Origin: UBA6544 sp038131165
Lineage (GTDB): Bacteria; Pseudomonadota; Alphaproteobacteria; UBA8366
DNA length: 64,000 nt
NCBI GenBank assembly: GCA_038131165.1
Contig: JAYPOZ010000007.1
Span: 1-64,000 of the forward strand
Reading direction: 5' to 3'
Shown here: in pieces, positions 35,665 through 43,832 of the stretch
How the letters are laid out: each line of letters begins with the position of its first letter
Numbering within the stretch: the first letter of the stretch is position 1
Notes under the pieces: model-generated
The model's database searches: none
Told to the model about the DNA's origin: nothing
The model's input: only the letters and a program-made list of their open reading frames with translations
Program-made: the position numbers and the translations under genes

Positions 35665-35797
35665 TCCTGCCTCCCTAAAAACCTTTCAAATCAGCTATGC
35701 CGAAACACGGCGTAAGCGACGGGCGCCGACTGGATTGGCCCTGGCCGCCGCGTATTTTCAATAGGAGAAGCCGAACTCACAGGGAAGGAGAGATATC

Positions 35798-36553
35798 ATG
35801 AGCCAGATCGCCGTCGTCACGGGAGCCGCCTCGGGGATCGGACAGGAAGCCTGCCGCGACCTGCTCGCGCAGGGATGGACCGTATTCGGCCTGGATGTGA
35901 CCGAGGCCGGACTCGCGGCGGCAACCGATTTGCTTTCAAACGACGGTTTTCACACCAGAATCTGCGACGTGCGATCCGCCGAGACCGTAAAATCCGTGAT
36001 GTCGGAGATCGGTCGGTGCACGGGGAAGATCAACGCCCTGATCGCCAGTGCGGGCGTCATTCGTCTGGGGGCGCTCGCGGAGATGTCGGTGGAAGATTTC
36101 GATCTGATTTTCGATGTGAATGTCCGCGGTCTCTGGCTTTCCGCGCGCGAGACGATTCCCTATCTTCGCGCGGCGGCGAGTGCGGGTGAGCTGGCGCGGA
36201 TCGTCATGCTTTCCTCGGTCTCTGCCCTGCGACCGAAGATCGAAGGCGGTGCCTATGGAGCTTCGAAGATCGCGGTATCTCAGCTGACCCGTGTGCTTGG
36301 GGTCGAATGCGCCAAGGACGGCATTCTGGTGAACGCGATCGCGCCGGGAACCGTCGACACGCCGATGGTCCAGAACGCCGATAAATCCGGCGATTGGCGC
36401 CCATCGGGCCCATCGCCGCTGGGCCGGGTCGCGACTCCGGAAGATATCGTGCGGGTCATTCGCTTCCTGTTGAGCGAAAACGCAGCCTACGTCACGGGAA
36501 CGACAATTCCGGTGGACGGCGGCACATCGGGCGCTTTCGTGCCACCCAAGTAA
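35798..36553 (+). CDS. SDR family oxidoreductase
   Basis: A classical short-chain dehydrogenase of 251 residues. TGAASGIG (8-15) binds the cofactor, D33 after the second strand favours NAD(H), and N108, S140, Y153 and K157 form the catalytic tetrad. The usual NNAG element is ASAG. It ends with the common TIPVDGGTSG. It lies 87 bp upstream of a CtBP-like dehydrogenase and then a DenD-like gene on the same strand, so it may act on a sugar acid or polyol. A GAAGGAGAG Shine-Dalgarno supports the ATG. Confidence 0.9.
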   Translation: MSQIAVVTGAASGIGQEACRDLLAQGWTVFGLDVTEAGLAAATDLLSNDGFHTRICDVRSAETVKSVMSEIGRCTGKINALIASAGVIRLGALAEMSVEDFDLIFDVNVRGLWLSARETIPYLRAAASAGELARIVMLSSVSALRPKIEGGAYGASKIAVSQLTRVLGVECAKDGILVNAIAPGTVDTPMVQNADKSGDWRPSGPSPLGRVATPEDIVRVIRFLLSENAAYVTGTTIPVDGGTSGAFVPPK

Positions 36554-36640
36554 ATACGATTGTAAAAACCGGATGACGCTCTTGACCCCTTGCCCGCTTC
36601 GCTCGATGCTCTCGCGGTCTTTCAGGGAGGAAAACTACGA

Positions 36641-37672
36641 ATGCTGATGCTTATGCCCGACGCCCGTTTCGACGGCGCCGCGGAATTCGAACAGGCCGTG
36701 GTCGGCGACCGCGCCGAGGTGCGGGTCTATCAGGCGAACACGCTGGACGATATTCCGAACGATGTGTGGGAAGCAGCGGACGGTTTGATGGTGTGGGGCC
36801 GCACACCGTGTGACAAGGCGATGTTGGACCGGGCGAAGAACGCGCGCATCGTCATCCGGATGGGCGTCGGATACGACGTGATCGATATTGAGGAAGCCGG
36901 AAAGCGCGGTATCGTCGCGTGCAATGTGCCGGACTACGGCACGACCGATGTCGCGGACCATGCGATTGGGCTCATGTTGGCTCTTACCCGTGGCATCGTT
37001 CGGCATCACATCGCCCTGGTCGACGAGCCTGTTGGAAAATGGCGCGCGATCGATACTCCTATCGTTCGCCGCGCGCGGGGCGCCACCTTTGGCATCGTCG
37101 GGCGCGGTCGTATCGGAACCGCAGCGGGACTTCGGGCCAAGGCGCTCGGCATGAACGTCTTGTTATACGTNNNNNNNNNNCCCTATATCCCCGATGGGGG
37201 TGATCAATCCGTCGGATTCGAGCGTCGGGAAACTCTGGAGGAGTTGCTGCGCGAAGCCGATGTGGTGACGCTTCATACCCCGTTGACCGATGAGACCCGC
37301 GGCATGATCAACGGTCAGGCGCTGTCCTGCATGAAGAAGGACGCGATCCTGATCAACACGTCGCGCGGCGAAGTCGTGGATGTGGAAGCTGTGACCGAAG
37401 CATTGAAGGCCAATCGAATCGGCGCTGCCGGCCTAGATGTCTTGCCGCAGGAGCCGCCGGATCCGAACCATCCGCTTTTTTCGGCCCTGAAGGCGCGCGA
37501 GGACTGGACCGTCGGCCGCGTTATCGTGACGCCCCACGCCGCCTGGTACAGCCCCGACGGCGCACGAGACTGCCGGGAGAAAGCGGCGCGGACCGTCATC
37601 AACTATATGACCGAAGGGACGGTCCGGAACTGCGTGAACAGCGAGTATCTCAACAGGGGAGCTTCGTCATGA
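36641..37672 (+). CDS. D-2-hydroxyacid dehydrogenase, C-terminal-binding-protein-like
   Basis: An NAD-dependent D-2-hydroxyacid dehydrogenase of the CtBP/phosphoglycerate-dehydrogenase class, about 343 residues. The Rossmann motif GIVGRGRIG is at about 151-159, with catalytic R242 (NTSRGEVVD), E271 (LPQEPPD) and H299 (TPHAAWYS). Ten Ns at 37171-37180 fall just after the second Rossmann strand (VLLY). Homologues read YDPY there, so the placeholder probably does not reflect the true length. The ATG at 36641 has an AGGGAGG Shine-Dalgarno; the frame opens 17 codons earlier. It is coupled to the DenD-like gene by a 4-base overlap. Confidence 0.87.
   Translation: MLMLMPDARFDGAAEFEQAVVGDRAEVRVYQANTLDDIPNDVWEAADGLMVWGRTPCDKAMLDRAKNARIVIRMGVGYDVIDIEEAGKRGIVACNVPDYGTTDVADHAIGLMLALTRGIVRHHIALVDEPVGKWRAIDTPIVRRARGATFGIVGRGRIGTAAGLRAKALGMNVLLYXXXXPYIPDGGDQSVGFERRETLEELLREADVVTLHTPLTDETRGMINGQALSCMKKDAILINTSRGEVVDVEAVTEALKANRIGAAGLDVLPQEPPDPNHPLFSALKAREDWTVGRVIVTPHAAWYSPDGARDCREKAARTVINYMTEGTVRNCVNSEYLNRGASS
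37171..37180. other. 10-N assembly gap inside CtBP-like dehydrogenase gene
   Basis: Ten undetermined bases within the NAD-binding domain. The frame is open on both sides. Family comparison suggests about one residue (Asp) rather than four belongs between the flanking Tyr and Pro-Tyr, so the gap size is probably arbitrary. Confidence 0.95.
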
Positions 37673-38667
37673 AGGTTGTTGTCACTGGCGGTACGGGCAT
37701 GATCGGCCGCAAGCTGATCGATTCCCTCCTAGCAACGCCTGAACTGATCGACCGCGAGGGCAAGAAGGCTGAAGTATCGGCGATCACCGCATTTGACGTC
37801 GTGGCGCCGAATCCGCCGCTACCGGACGATCCCCGGCTGTCCGTGGTCACTGGAGAGATCAGCGATGAGGCGGCAGTCGAGGCGCTGATCAACGATGATA
37901 CGGACACGGTCTTTCATCTCGCCGCCGTGGTAAGTGCCCAGGCCGAGGAAGATTTCGACCTCGGCATGCGGGTCAACCTGGATGGGACGCGAATTACGCT
38001 GGAGCGATGCCGCGCCCTCGATCACGCTCCTCGCGTGGTGTATGCAAGTTCGGTTGCCGCCTTCGGCGGCATCATGCCGGAGGTGATCGACGATACGGTG
38101 ACCCCTAACCCGCAAACCACCTACGGCGTCACCAAGGTGATCGGCGAATACCTGATCGACGACTACAGCCGGAAGGGCTTTATCGACGGCCGCGCGCTGC
38201 GTCTGCCGACCATCGTCGTCCGGCCGGGGCGGCCCAATAAAGCCGCGTCGACCTGGGCCTCCAGCATTCTGCGCGAGCCGCTTGCCGGTCATGCGGCGGT
38301 CTGTCCGGTCAATGAAGAGACGAAGATGTGGATGCTCTCGCCGCGGCGCGTTGTGGAGGCCTTTCGCCATGCACAGGTCTTGGAGGCAAGCGCATGGGGA
38401 CCTCACCGCGTGGTAAATATCCCAGGTATTGTGGGGTCCGTGACGGAATCGATGCAAGCGTTGGCGCGTGCCGGCGGCAATACCGCCCGGGCCCGGGTCA
38501 CTTTCGAGCATGACCCCTTCATCCAGGAAATCGTCGACGGTTGGGCGAATACCTTCGAGACTCCGCGCGGCCGTGCCATGGGCTTTACGGCCGACGCCAA
38601 CCTGGATGAAATCGTAAACGTCTTTTTGGAGGATGATCTGCCGCATCAAGCAGCATATTACACGTAA
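37669..38667 (+). CDS. denD: D-erythronate dehydrogenase-like SDR epimerase family protein
   Basis: An extended SDR of 332 residues. TGGTGMIGR (7-15) is the cofactor motif, VYASSVAAFGG holds the catalytic Ser, and TTYGVTKVIGEYL gives YxxxK. The long insertion after the first strand and the segment RLPTIVVRPGRPNKAASTWASSILREPL match DenD, which oxidises D-erythronate to 2-keto-D-erythronate in tetronate catabolism. It overlaps the upstream dehydrogenase by 4 bases (ATGA), and its stop codon lies inside a perfect palindrome. The sugar-acid context (IlvD/Edd, SDR, 2-hydroxyacid dehydrogenase) agrees. The symbol rests on sequence resemblance only. Confidence 0.82.
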   Translation: MKVVVTGGTGMIGRKLIDSLLATPELIDREGKKAEVSAITAFDVVAPNPPLPDDPRLSVVTGEISDEAAVEALINDDTDTVFHLAAVVSAQAEEDFDLGMRVNLDGTRITLERCRALDHAPRVVYASSVAAFGGIMPEVIDDTVTPNPQTTYGVTKVIGEYLIDDYSRKGFIDGRALRLPTIVVRPGRPNKAASTWASSILREPLAGHAAVCPVNEETKMWMLSPRRVVEAFRHAQVLEASAWGPHRVVNIPGIVGSVTESMQALARAGGNTARARVTFEHDPFIQEIVDGWANTFETPRGRAMGFTADANLDEIVNVFLEDDLPHQAAYYT

Positions 38668-38674
38668 TATGCTG
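38651..38674. promoter_or_regulatory. perfect 11-bp inverted repeat over the denD stop codon
   Basis: CAGCATATTAC and GTAATATGCTG flank a 2-base centre. The repeat spans the TAA stop of the DenD-like gene and ends 7 bp before a good -35 box (38682). The tiny loop and missing U-tract argue against a terminator. It looks like an operator for a dimeric repressor acting on the promoter of the next gene. Symmetry is seen; function is inferred. Confidence 0.5.
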
Positions 38675-38681
38675 GTAAACA

Positions 38682-38710
38682 TTGACGAATGTGGCTGCGG
38701 TATAAATAGT
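38682..38710 (+). promoter_or_regulatory. candidate sigma70 promoter for the 107-aa gene
   Basis: TTGACG (38682-38687) and AATAGT (38705-38710) are separated by 17 bp, 5/6 and 4/6 matches to consensus. An overlapping TATAAA lies just upstream of the -10. A start site near 38717 would give a leader of about 47 nt before the ATG at 38764. Confidence 0.5.
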
Positions 38711-38763
38711 AACCCTACAAGACGGGGTAACTAAGCACGGGCAGAAAAGACCAGTAAACGACA

Positions 38764-39087
38764 ATGTTCTATAAGCAAGATCGGATTGGCGGGTTACTCA
38801 TGAGAGCGGGCGGATCGATAAAGCCACGGTTTAGCGCAAGTCCTCACATGTGCAAGAAGAATAAGGACAAGGGCGGCGGTCGTAGTGGCGGCGGGCGAGG
38901 TGGTCCCGAGCATCCCCATGCGAAGACGATTCGCGAGGCCTATTCGACCGTGGTGTTGGAGGCGAGCGAACTCGGTGCCGCAGGTGCGAAAAGCAAGGAA
39001 GCCATGCTGAAGGAGGCTGCCAGCCTGGCGTCGAACTGGACCAAATCGCGAATTGGGATTGAAGACGTTCGCAAAGTCGTGGGCTGA
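38764..39087 (+). CDS. hypothetical small protein, 107 aa
   Basis: Not recognised. Residues 1-48 are basic and Gly/Lys/Arg-rich (MCKKNKDKGGGRSGGGRGG), probably disordered. The C-terminal half (about 50-107) is a likely two- or three-helix unit with small residues (ELGAAGAKSKEAMLKEAASL). A preceding promoter and palindrome suggest a regulated, independently transcribed gene. The true start may be the Met at residue 13 (38800). It is convergent with the spermidine synthase gene, 14 bp apart. Confidence 0.55.
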   Translation: MFYKQDRIGGLLMRAGGSIKPRFSASPHMCKKNKDKGGGRSGGGRGGPEHPHAKTIREAYSTVVLEASELGAAGAKSKEAMLKEAASLASNWTKSRIGIEDVRKVVG

Positions 39088-39101
39088 GTCAGCCGCCCAA
39101 A

Positions 39102-39950
39102 CTATCCGACAAGACGGGAAATATAGGGCGGCAGCGCGAAGGCGCCCTTGTGCACTGCCGGGGTATAGTAGTTCGTCGCGATATCGGCTGCCGCGAAACG
39201 CTCGCTCAAGTGCTTTGAATTCACTTCCTGCAAAGCCGGATTGTCGCATCCCCATCCGAAGGTCATGTAGCCGCCGATATAGGCCGGTACACTTGCACAA
39301 TAGCTTGCGACATCGGCAAAGAGTTCCCGGAAAATCTCCATGGTCCCGGAGAGTTCGCTGCCTTGGAGGAACGGTACGCCGTTCTGTGTGACCAGAACGC
39401 CGCCGGGATTTAGACACCGCTTGCAGCCGCCATAGAAGCGCCGGCCGAAGAGGACTTCGCCAGGTCCGATCGGGTCGGTTGAATCGACAATTATGACATC
39501 AAAGCGCTGTGAGGTCTCGTTGACGTAGTCAACCCCATCCGCGATCACGAGTTCTGTCCGGGGATCCTCATAGGCATCGCCGCAGATCGACCGAAGATGC
39601 TCCTTGCTCAACTCCACAACGGTATCGTCGATCTCGACCTGAACGGCGGTTTCTACGGATTGATGTTTTAAAACCTCTTCAAGCATCCCGCCGTCACCGC
39701 CACCGACGATCAGTACCCTGCGGACATCGCCATGGGCGAAGATCGGCGTATGGGTGAGCATCTCGTGATAGATGAACTCGTCGCGTTCTGTCGTCTGGAT
39801 GACACCATCGAGCGCCATCATTCGGCCGAATTCAGCATTCTCGAAAATGATCAGATGCTGATGTTCTGTCCGTGCCTCATAGAGGACCCGCTCGATCTTG
39901 TAGCGCGAATGGAACCCGGAATGCAGGGTTTCTTCGAACCAAGCCGTCAA
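39102..39950 (-). CDS. speE: spermidine synthase
   Basis: An aminopropyltransferase of 282 residues that makes spermidine from putrescine and decarboxylated SAM. The nucleotide motif GGGDGG is at 83-88, and the catalytic aspartate is D156 in VDSTDPIGPG. LDGVIQTTERDEFIYHEMLTHTP is the family's substrate gate region. It overlaps the upstream speD by 4 bases, so decarboxylase and synthase are made together in the cytosol. Confidence 0.96.
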   Translation of the reverse strand: MTAWFEETLHSGFHSRYKIERVLYEARTEHQHLIIFENAEFGRMMALDGVIQTTERDEFIYHEMLTHTPIFAHGDVRRVLIVGGGDGGMLEEVLKHQSVETAVQVEIDDTVVELSKEHLRSICGDAYEDPRTELVIADGVDYVNETSQRFDVIIVDSTDPIGPGEVLFGRRFYGGCKRCLNPGGVLVTQNGVPFLQGSELSGTMEIFRELFADVASYCASVPAYIGGYMTFGWGCDNPALQEVNSKHLSERFAAADIATNYYTPAVHKGAFALPPYISRLVG

Positions 39951-40384
39951 CGGATGCGGCCACGATAATGGTCGGCAATCTCCAGGCGGCCCGGCTTGAA
40001 GGCTTCACGCAATACTTCAGCCGCCCGCATCGGATCGGTCTCGCCACACATGAACACGTCGACCGCGGCATAATTCCATTCGGGCCAAGTATGTATGCTG
40101 ATGTGCGATTCCGCGAGAACAGCCACACCCGAGACGCCGCCGTTCTCCGAAAACTCATGCAGATGCACGTGCAACAATGTCGCGCCGGCTTCCTCCGCAC
40201 CGCGGCGCAGCGCCGCGTCGATAAGGTCGGCGTTGCTTAAGTTCTCGCCCTCCCAAATGTCGACAAGCAAATGGCGGCCCGCATAGAAAGCACCTTCGTG
40301 CCTCAGCAGGTACTCGCGTTCGCCCGACGCATCCGGTAACTCGGCGGCATTTTCTTGGATAAGTGCGAAGCTCTGTTTGTCCAT
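39947..40384 (-). CDS. speD: S-adenosylmethionine decarboxylase proenzyme (class 1B)
   Basis: A 145-residue proenzyme that self-cleaves to a pyruvoyl enzyme making decarboxylated SAM. Cleavage is expected between E92 and S93 in AESHIS; H98 in IHTWPE and C113 in DVFMCG are the processing and catalytic residues. The short class 1B form fits. The ATG at 40384 with a GGAG just upstream is used; the frame extends 27 codons further without family similarity. It is the first gene of a speD-speE operon, divergent from a secreted-protein gene with 152 bp between. Confidence 0.93.
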   Translation of the reverse strand: MDKQSFALIQENAAELPDASGEREYLLRHEGAFYAGRHLLVDIWEGENLSNADLIDAALRRGAEEAGATLLHVHLHEFSENGGVSGVAVLAESHISIHTWPEWNYAAVDVFMCGETDPMRAAEVLREAFKPGRLEIADHYRGRIR

Positions 40385-40536
40385 GGCTCCGGCCCCATAG
40401 CTGCATGCGGCGTCCACCCGCACGAAAGGACGCGACGATATGCAGTTCGCAGAACCGGAATGCAAGAGAAAATTTCACACTTTCGCACAAAATTTTCGTA
40501 AGTTTCGGTTTCGCGTCTTCCAATGGGAGAAATCGC

Positions 40537-40920
40537 ATGATGAAGTTGGCGTACTCCATGCTAACGGTCGTCTTGTTTGCCTTCTTGGCCGCTCTTCCCA
40601 CGCAGGCAACGGAACCTCCGCAGGCGCTCGGACTTGTCGCCACGACCGACCCCGTGCCGCTGACCTGCTCTACCTATGAATGCGAAATCGTCGTCTCCGC
40701 TTTTTGCCTGCAGCAAGACCGACGATCGCCGTCTCCGGACGATCTTTACAGACCGGTTCGCGACGACATGATTCGCTTTTCGTTAGGCGAGAAGGGCGGG
40801 ACTTCGACAGCGCTGGATGTGCCTCCGATGTCGATTCGCCCGGATCCGGAATACACCTCTGTTCGGTTTGTCATCAGAAGACCTGCTGTTTGGAGGCCAG
40901 AAGCGTTTCTGTGTGGCTGA
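40537..40920 (+). CDS. secreted protein, N-terminal piece of a probably frameshifted gene
   Basis: 127 residues. A clear signal peptide (LAYSMLTVVLFAFLAALPTQA, cleaved near residue 24) leads into a small domain with four cysteines (CSTYECEIVVSAFC). It ends abruptly at a TGA after FLCG. The next frame carries what looks like the continuation. The ATG at 40537 has a GGGAGA Shine-Dalgarno. It is divergent from speD. The function is unknown; export to the periplasm is likely. Confidence 0.6.
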   Translation: MMKLAYSMLTVVLFAFLAALPTQATEPPQALGLVATTDPVPLTCSTYECEIVVSAFCLQQDRRSPSPDDLYRPVRDDMIRFSLGEKGGTSTALDVPPMSIRPDPEYTSVRFVIRRPAVWRPEAFLCG

Positions 40921-41318
40921 CGGTCGCGCCTAACGCGTCGCTCGTGCCCATCGGCGTTGAGGAAAGCGATGCAATGGCGGTAGCGACCGGTGCGCACCGC
41001 CGCATCGCTGCGGAATTTTTCGATAACGGCGACAAGCGTGCCAAGGCGGTGCGACTGGCCGCACGCCTGATGAATGCCCTGCCGCGCGGCGGTCGCCTCG
41101 ACCCAGGGCAACGGCAAACGGTTTGGCGGGACGCCGCCGGCACTTCCGCCCAGAGCAATGGTTCGGCACGCGAATGGATTGGCGAAGTATACCGGAATTG
41201 CGCAAAGGCGGCGGATGCTTCGCCGCGCCACACGCTGCGACGTTGCCTGGCCGATTGGCACCATCAATCATTGTCGAAGACCAACCGGTCGTTCTGGTCC
41301 GCCCTGGCGGGCGTTTGA
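40881..41318 (+). pseudogene. C-terminal continuation in the shifted frame
   Basis: From about 40885 the frame one base back reads a coherent protein without a start of its own: SVSVWLTVAPNASLVPIGVEE, AVATGAHRRIAAEFFDNGDKR and TLRRCLADWHHQ. Joined to the upstream piece it would give a secreted protein of about 260 residues. The shift needs one missing base between about 40866 and 40918. It could be a sequencing error, as the assembly also has gaps nearby, or a true inactivating mutation. Confidence 0.5.
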
Positions 41319-41327
41319 AAAATTGAT

Positions 41328-42293
41328 CTAACTTGATTTCTTGCCGGGCGCGGAGTCTCGGGCTGCCGTGTGTCGATCGATCGAACGAAACCCGAGACGC
41401 AAGACGTCGGCGGCTCCCTCCCAGACAAGGTCGCGCCAGTCATCGGCCTCCGGGAAAAACAGCCCGTCGAAGCGCTGACCGCCGGCCGCCGCCGTCTCAT
41501 GCCGGCTTAGAAGGGAATCAAGTACGGTTGTCAGCGAGTAACAGCCGAATTCCATTACCAGAGAGGTCGTTTCCCGGTCGGGCAGGGAGGCGGAGAGGCC
41601 GCGTGCCACCGGACCCTGAAAGTTGGAGACGGCGACGCCGTCCGCCGCCGCCCTGGCGCCGAACAATTCGGTCGCGCGCCGCTCGCCGCCGGTACCGGGC
41701 ATATGACAAGAGACGACCTCGACTTCTCCGTAGGGCCCGGAGCCCGTATGAATGTCGAGAAAAACGAGATGCTGGGCTCGCGTGAGAAATCTTTCGGCGA
41801 TGTTGGCCAATACTTGACGGCACCATTGCTGGCGCTCGGTCTCTTCGGGCGTGGCGGGGGTCGTCCGCTGCTGTTCCTCGTTGAAACGGAACTCCGCCGC
41901 TGCCAGCAGAGAATCGTCCCATTCCGTTGCGATCATGTTTTGCTCGATCAGCGTTGCCCATTCCGCCGATTGAGACGCGGCCGGCATTACCGTGTGGACC
42001 AGGACCAATGCGATCGATGCCGGCATCTCGATCTGTAGTCCTGCTTTCAGCAGAGAGGTCTGCACCCCCGAGGCGCAGAGCCCTTCCGCCATGCGCGTTC
42101 CCGGGCAAATGACAATGACGACGGGTGCGTCGCTCTTGCCAGCATGAGCAATATCGATATGCACGGGCGAATCGATCGTGGCGTCGCGCGGTGCCTCAAA
42201 GGATGCGACTGGCAGACGGGCATCGAGACAGGCAGCGAGGAACATCCGCCGCGCATCGGTTGGGTTGGTGGAAAAGTGCTGCGCTGCTGTCAT
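41328..42293 (-). CDS. DUF2817/M14-like protein with altered zinc site
   Basis: A 321-residue protein with the fold pattern of the DUF2817 family, related to M14 carboxypeptidases. In active relatives the first zinc motif reads GTHGVEG; here it is GTRMAEG (R67, E70), so the first His is lost. The second zinc histidine survives in FLDIHTGSGPYG (H182), and a late Glu is in VMEFGCYS. The NPYGF...N-D-NRN segment of active members is also eroded. It may be a pseudoenzyme or bind another ligand. No signal peptide is visible. Confidence 0.65.
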   Translation of the reverse strand: MTAAQHFSTNPTDARRMFLAACLDARLPVASFEAPRDATIDSPVHIDIAHAGKSDAPVVIVICPGTRMAEGLCASGVQTSLLKAGLQIEMPASIALVLVHTVMPAASQSAEWATLIEQNMIATEWDDSLLAAAEFRFNEEQQRTTPATPEETERQQWCRQVLANIAERFLTRAQHLVFLDIHTGSGPYGEVEVVSCHMPGTGGERRATELFGARAAADGVAVSNFQGPVARGLSASLPDRETTSLVMEFGCYSLTTVLDSLLSRHETAAAGGQRFDGLFFPEADDWRDLVWEGAADVLRLGFRSIDRHTAARDSAPGKKSS

Positions 42294-42384
42294 TTTATTA
42301 TCGCCATACCGTCAATTTGGAGAACTTGCCTTATCAAGGCAATTGCGATTTGCACGGTTAAGCTACGGGCGGCATCCTAATTGG

Positions 42385-42936
42385 ATGCGCGGCACGTTCT
42401 TATCCATGATCTGTATCTTCACGGCATTTTCCGCTGCGGCCGCAGCGGATCAGCGGGACCTTCGTCTCGAGGGGCTGTTCGGGCGCCTGCAGCAGACAGA
42501 AGTGCGGTCGGAGGCAGAGCAGATAGAAGGTGAAATCTGGTCGCTCTGGTCCACGTCCGAGGACGAGATTTCGAATACTCTGATGCGCCAAGGGGTATTG
42601 GCGATGCAGGCGAGACGCTACGATCTCGCGCTCCGGCAATTCGACCTCTTGGTTGAGCATGAACCGGGATTTTCGGAGGGATGGAACAAACGGGCGACGG
42701 TTTTGTATATCGTCGGGAAATACCGCGCGTCGATCGAGAATATTAAACGCGTTCTCGCCCTGGAGAGCCGCCATTTCGGGGCGTTGTCGGGCCTTGGCAT
42801 GTGTTACGAAGCGCTGGCTGACCCTGAATCCGCCATTGCGGCGTATCGTCTTGCCCTTAAAGTCAATCCGCACTTGCCGGAAGCGCGGAGTCGGATCGAC
42901 GCCTTGGTGAAGGAAATTCGGCGCAATAATATTTAG
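42385..42936 (+). CDS. secreted TPR protein
   Basis: A 183-residue protein. The signal peptide is residues 1-21 (ending FSAAAAA). Three to four TPR units follow from about residue 60: QGVLAMQARRYDLALRQFDL, NKRATVLYIVGKYRASIENI and LGMCYEALADPESAIAAYRL. It is probably a periplasmic scaffold. The ATG at 42385 is chosen since it begins the signal peptide; the frame stays open upstream through 69 unlike codons. An AT-rich hairpin follows the stop. Confidence 0.8.
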   Translation: MRGTFLSMICIFTAFSAAAAADQRDLRLEGLFGRLQQTEVRSEAEQIEGEIWSLWSTSEDEISNTLMRQGVLAMQARRYDLALRQFDLLVEHEPGFSEGWNKRATVLYIVGKYRASIENIKRVLALESRHFGALSGLGMCYEALADPESAIAAYRLALKVNPHLPEARSRIDALVKEIRRNNI

Positions 42937-42952
42937 GTGCATTATTGTTATG

Positions 42953-42971
42953 CCATTTTATTAAAAAATGG
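42953..42971 (+). terminator. AT-rich hairpin after the TPR gene
   Basis: CCATTTT and AAAATGG form a 7-bp stem around 5 bases, 17 bp after the TPR stop codon. A second short repeat, GGGA...TCCC, follows around an A-run. The region 42937-43010 is strikingly AT-rich and also precedes the IclR gene, so promoter elements may overlap. Confidence 0.35.
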
Positions 42972-43051
42972 GACAAAAAATCCCAATTAAGAAGAAAAAT
43001 GCTTGATGTCATCTCCGTGCGGACGGTAGGTCTTATCGTAGGGAGGATGCG

Positions 43052-43828
43052 ATGCCCCGCGACGGAAGCTACAACTCGGCTCTCGGCAAGGCCGTGACGG
43101 TACTCGAGACGGTTATCGACCGGTCGGAGCCCGCCAGCATCGGCGCGCTCAGCCTATGGCTCGGCATGCCGAAACAAACGGTGCATCGTATCGTCCATCA
43201 GTTGGTCGACGAAGGCCTGCTGAAGCGTGTGCCGGGTAGCGATGGTTATAGCGCCGGTCATCGTCTGAAGCGCCTGAGCGAGCGGACGTTGGAACGGACG
43301 ATCCAGGCGGCGCCGGTTCGAGCCATCTTGCAGGACTTGGTCCATACGATCGGAGAGACCTGTAATGTTGGCATGCTCGACGGCCCTGACGTCGTCTATC
43401 TGGACCGGGTCGAATGCGCCTGGCCGCTGCGGATGCAGTTGCAGCCCGGGAGTCGGGTCCCGGCGTATTGTACGGGGATCGGTAAATTGCTGCTCGCTTA
43501 CCTCGATGCCCGCACCCGACGGCGTCTCGTCTCTTCTCTGGCGATGACGCGCTATACGGAACATACGATCGTCAATGCCGATGAACTATTGGACCAGTTG
43601 AAGGCGGTCCGCCAACAGGGATACGCGCTGAACGATCAAGAGAATACAGCGGGCATGATGGGCTTAGCGGTCCCGATTCGAGTTCGAGGTGGACAGACCG
43701 TCGCCGGTCTCGCAGTGCATGCGCCGACCGCCCGCCTCGCGCCGGAAGCCGCGCTCGATAAATTACCCGATCTTAACAAGGCGGCCGAAGCCATCGGCAA
43801 AGCCATGACGAACGACACTGGAGGATAG
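43052..43828 (+). CDS. IclR family transcriptional regulator
   Basis: A 258-residue IclR-type regulator. Residues about 9-70 form the winged helix-turn-helix (SALGKAVTVLE, IGALSLWLGMPKQTVHRIVHQ). The effector domain from about 85 on shows GETCNVGMLDGPDVVYLDRVE, RVPAYCTGIGKLLLAY and GYALNDQENTAGMMGLAVPI. Such proteins repress or activate catabolic operons in response to small acids. It lies 4 bp upstream of the TauD-type gene, so the two are cotranscribed. A GGGAGG Shine-Dalgarno precedes the ATG. It is the likely local regulator of the genes to about 54 kb. Confidence 0.92.
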   Translation: MPRDGSYNSALGKAVTVLETVIDRSEPASIGALSLWLGMPKQTVHRIVHQLVDEGLLKRVPGSDGYSAGHRLKRLSERTLERTIQAAPVRAILQDLVHTIGETCNVGMLDGPDVVYLDRVECAWPLRMQLQPGSRVPAYCTGIGKLLLAYLDARTRRRLVSSLAMTRYTEHTIVNADELLDQLKAVRQQGYALNDQENTAGMMGLAVPIRVRGGQTVAGLAVHAPTARLAPEAALDKLPDLNKAAEAIGKAMTNDTGG

Positions 43829-43832
43829 GACA

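Noticed and set aside
41320..41340. Possible third FNR box (two TTGAT elements near the end of the frameshifted gene)
   Set aside because: The half-sites are direct rather than inverted, and the site lies between convergent gene ends.
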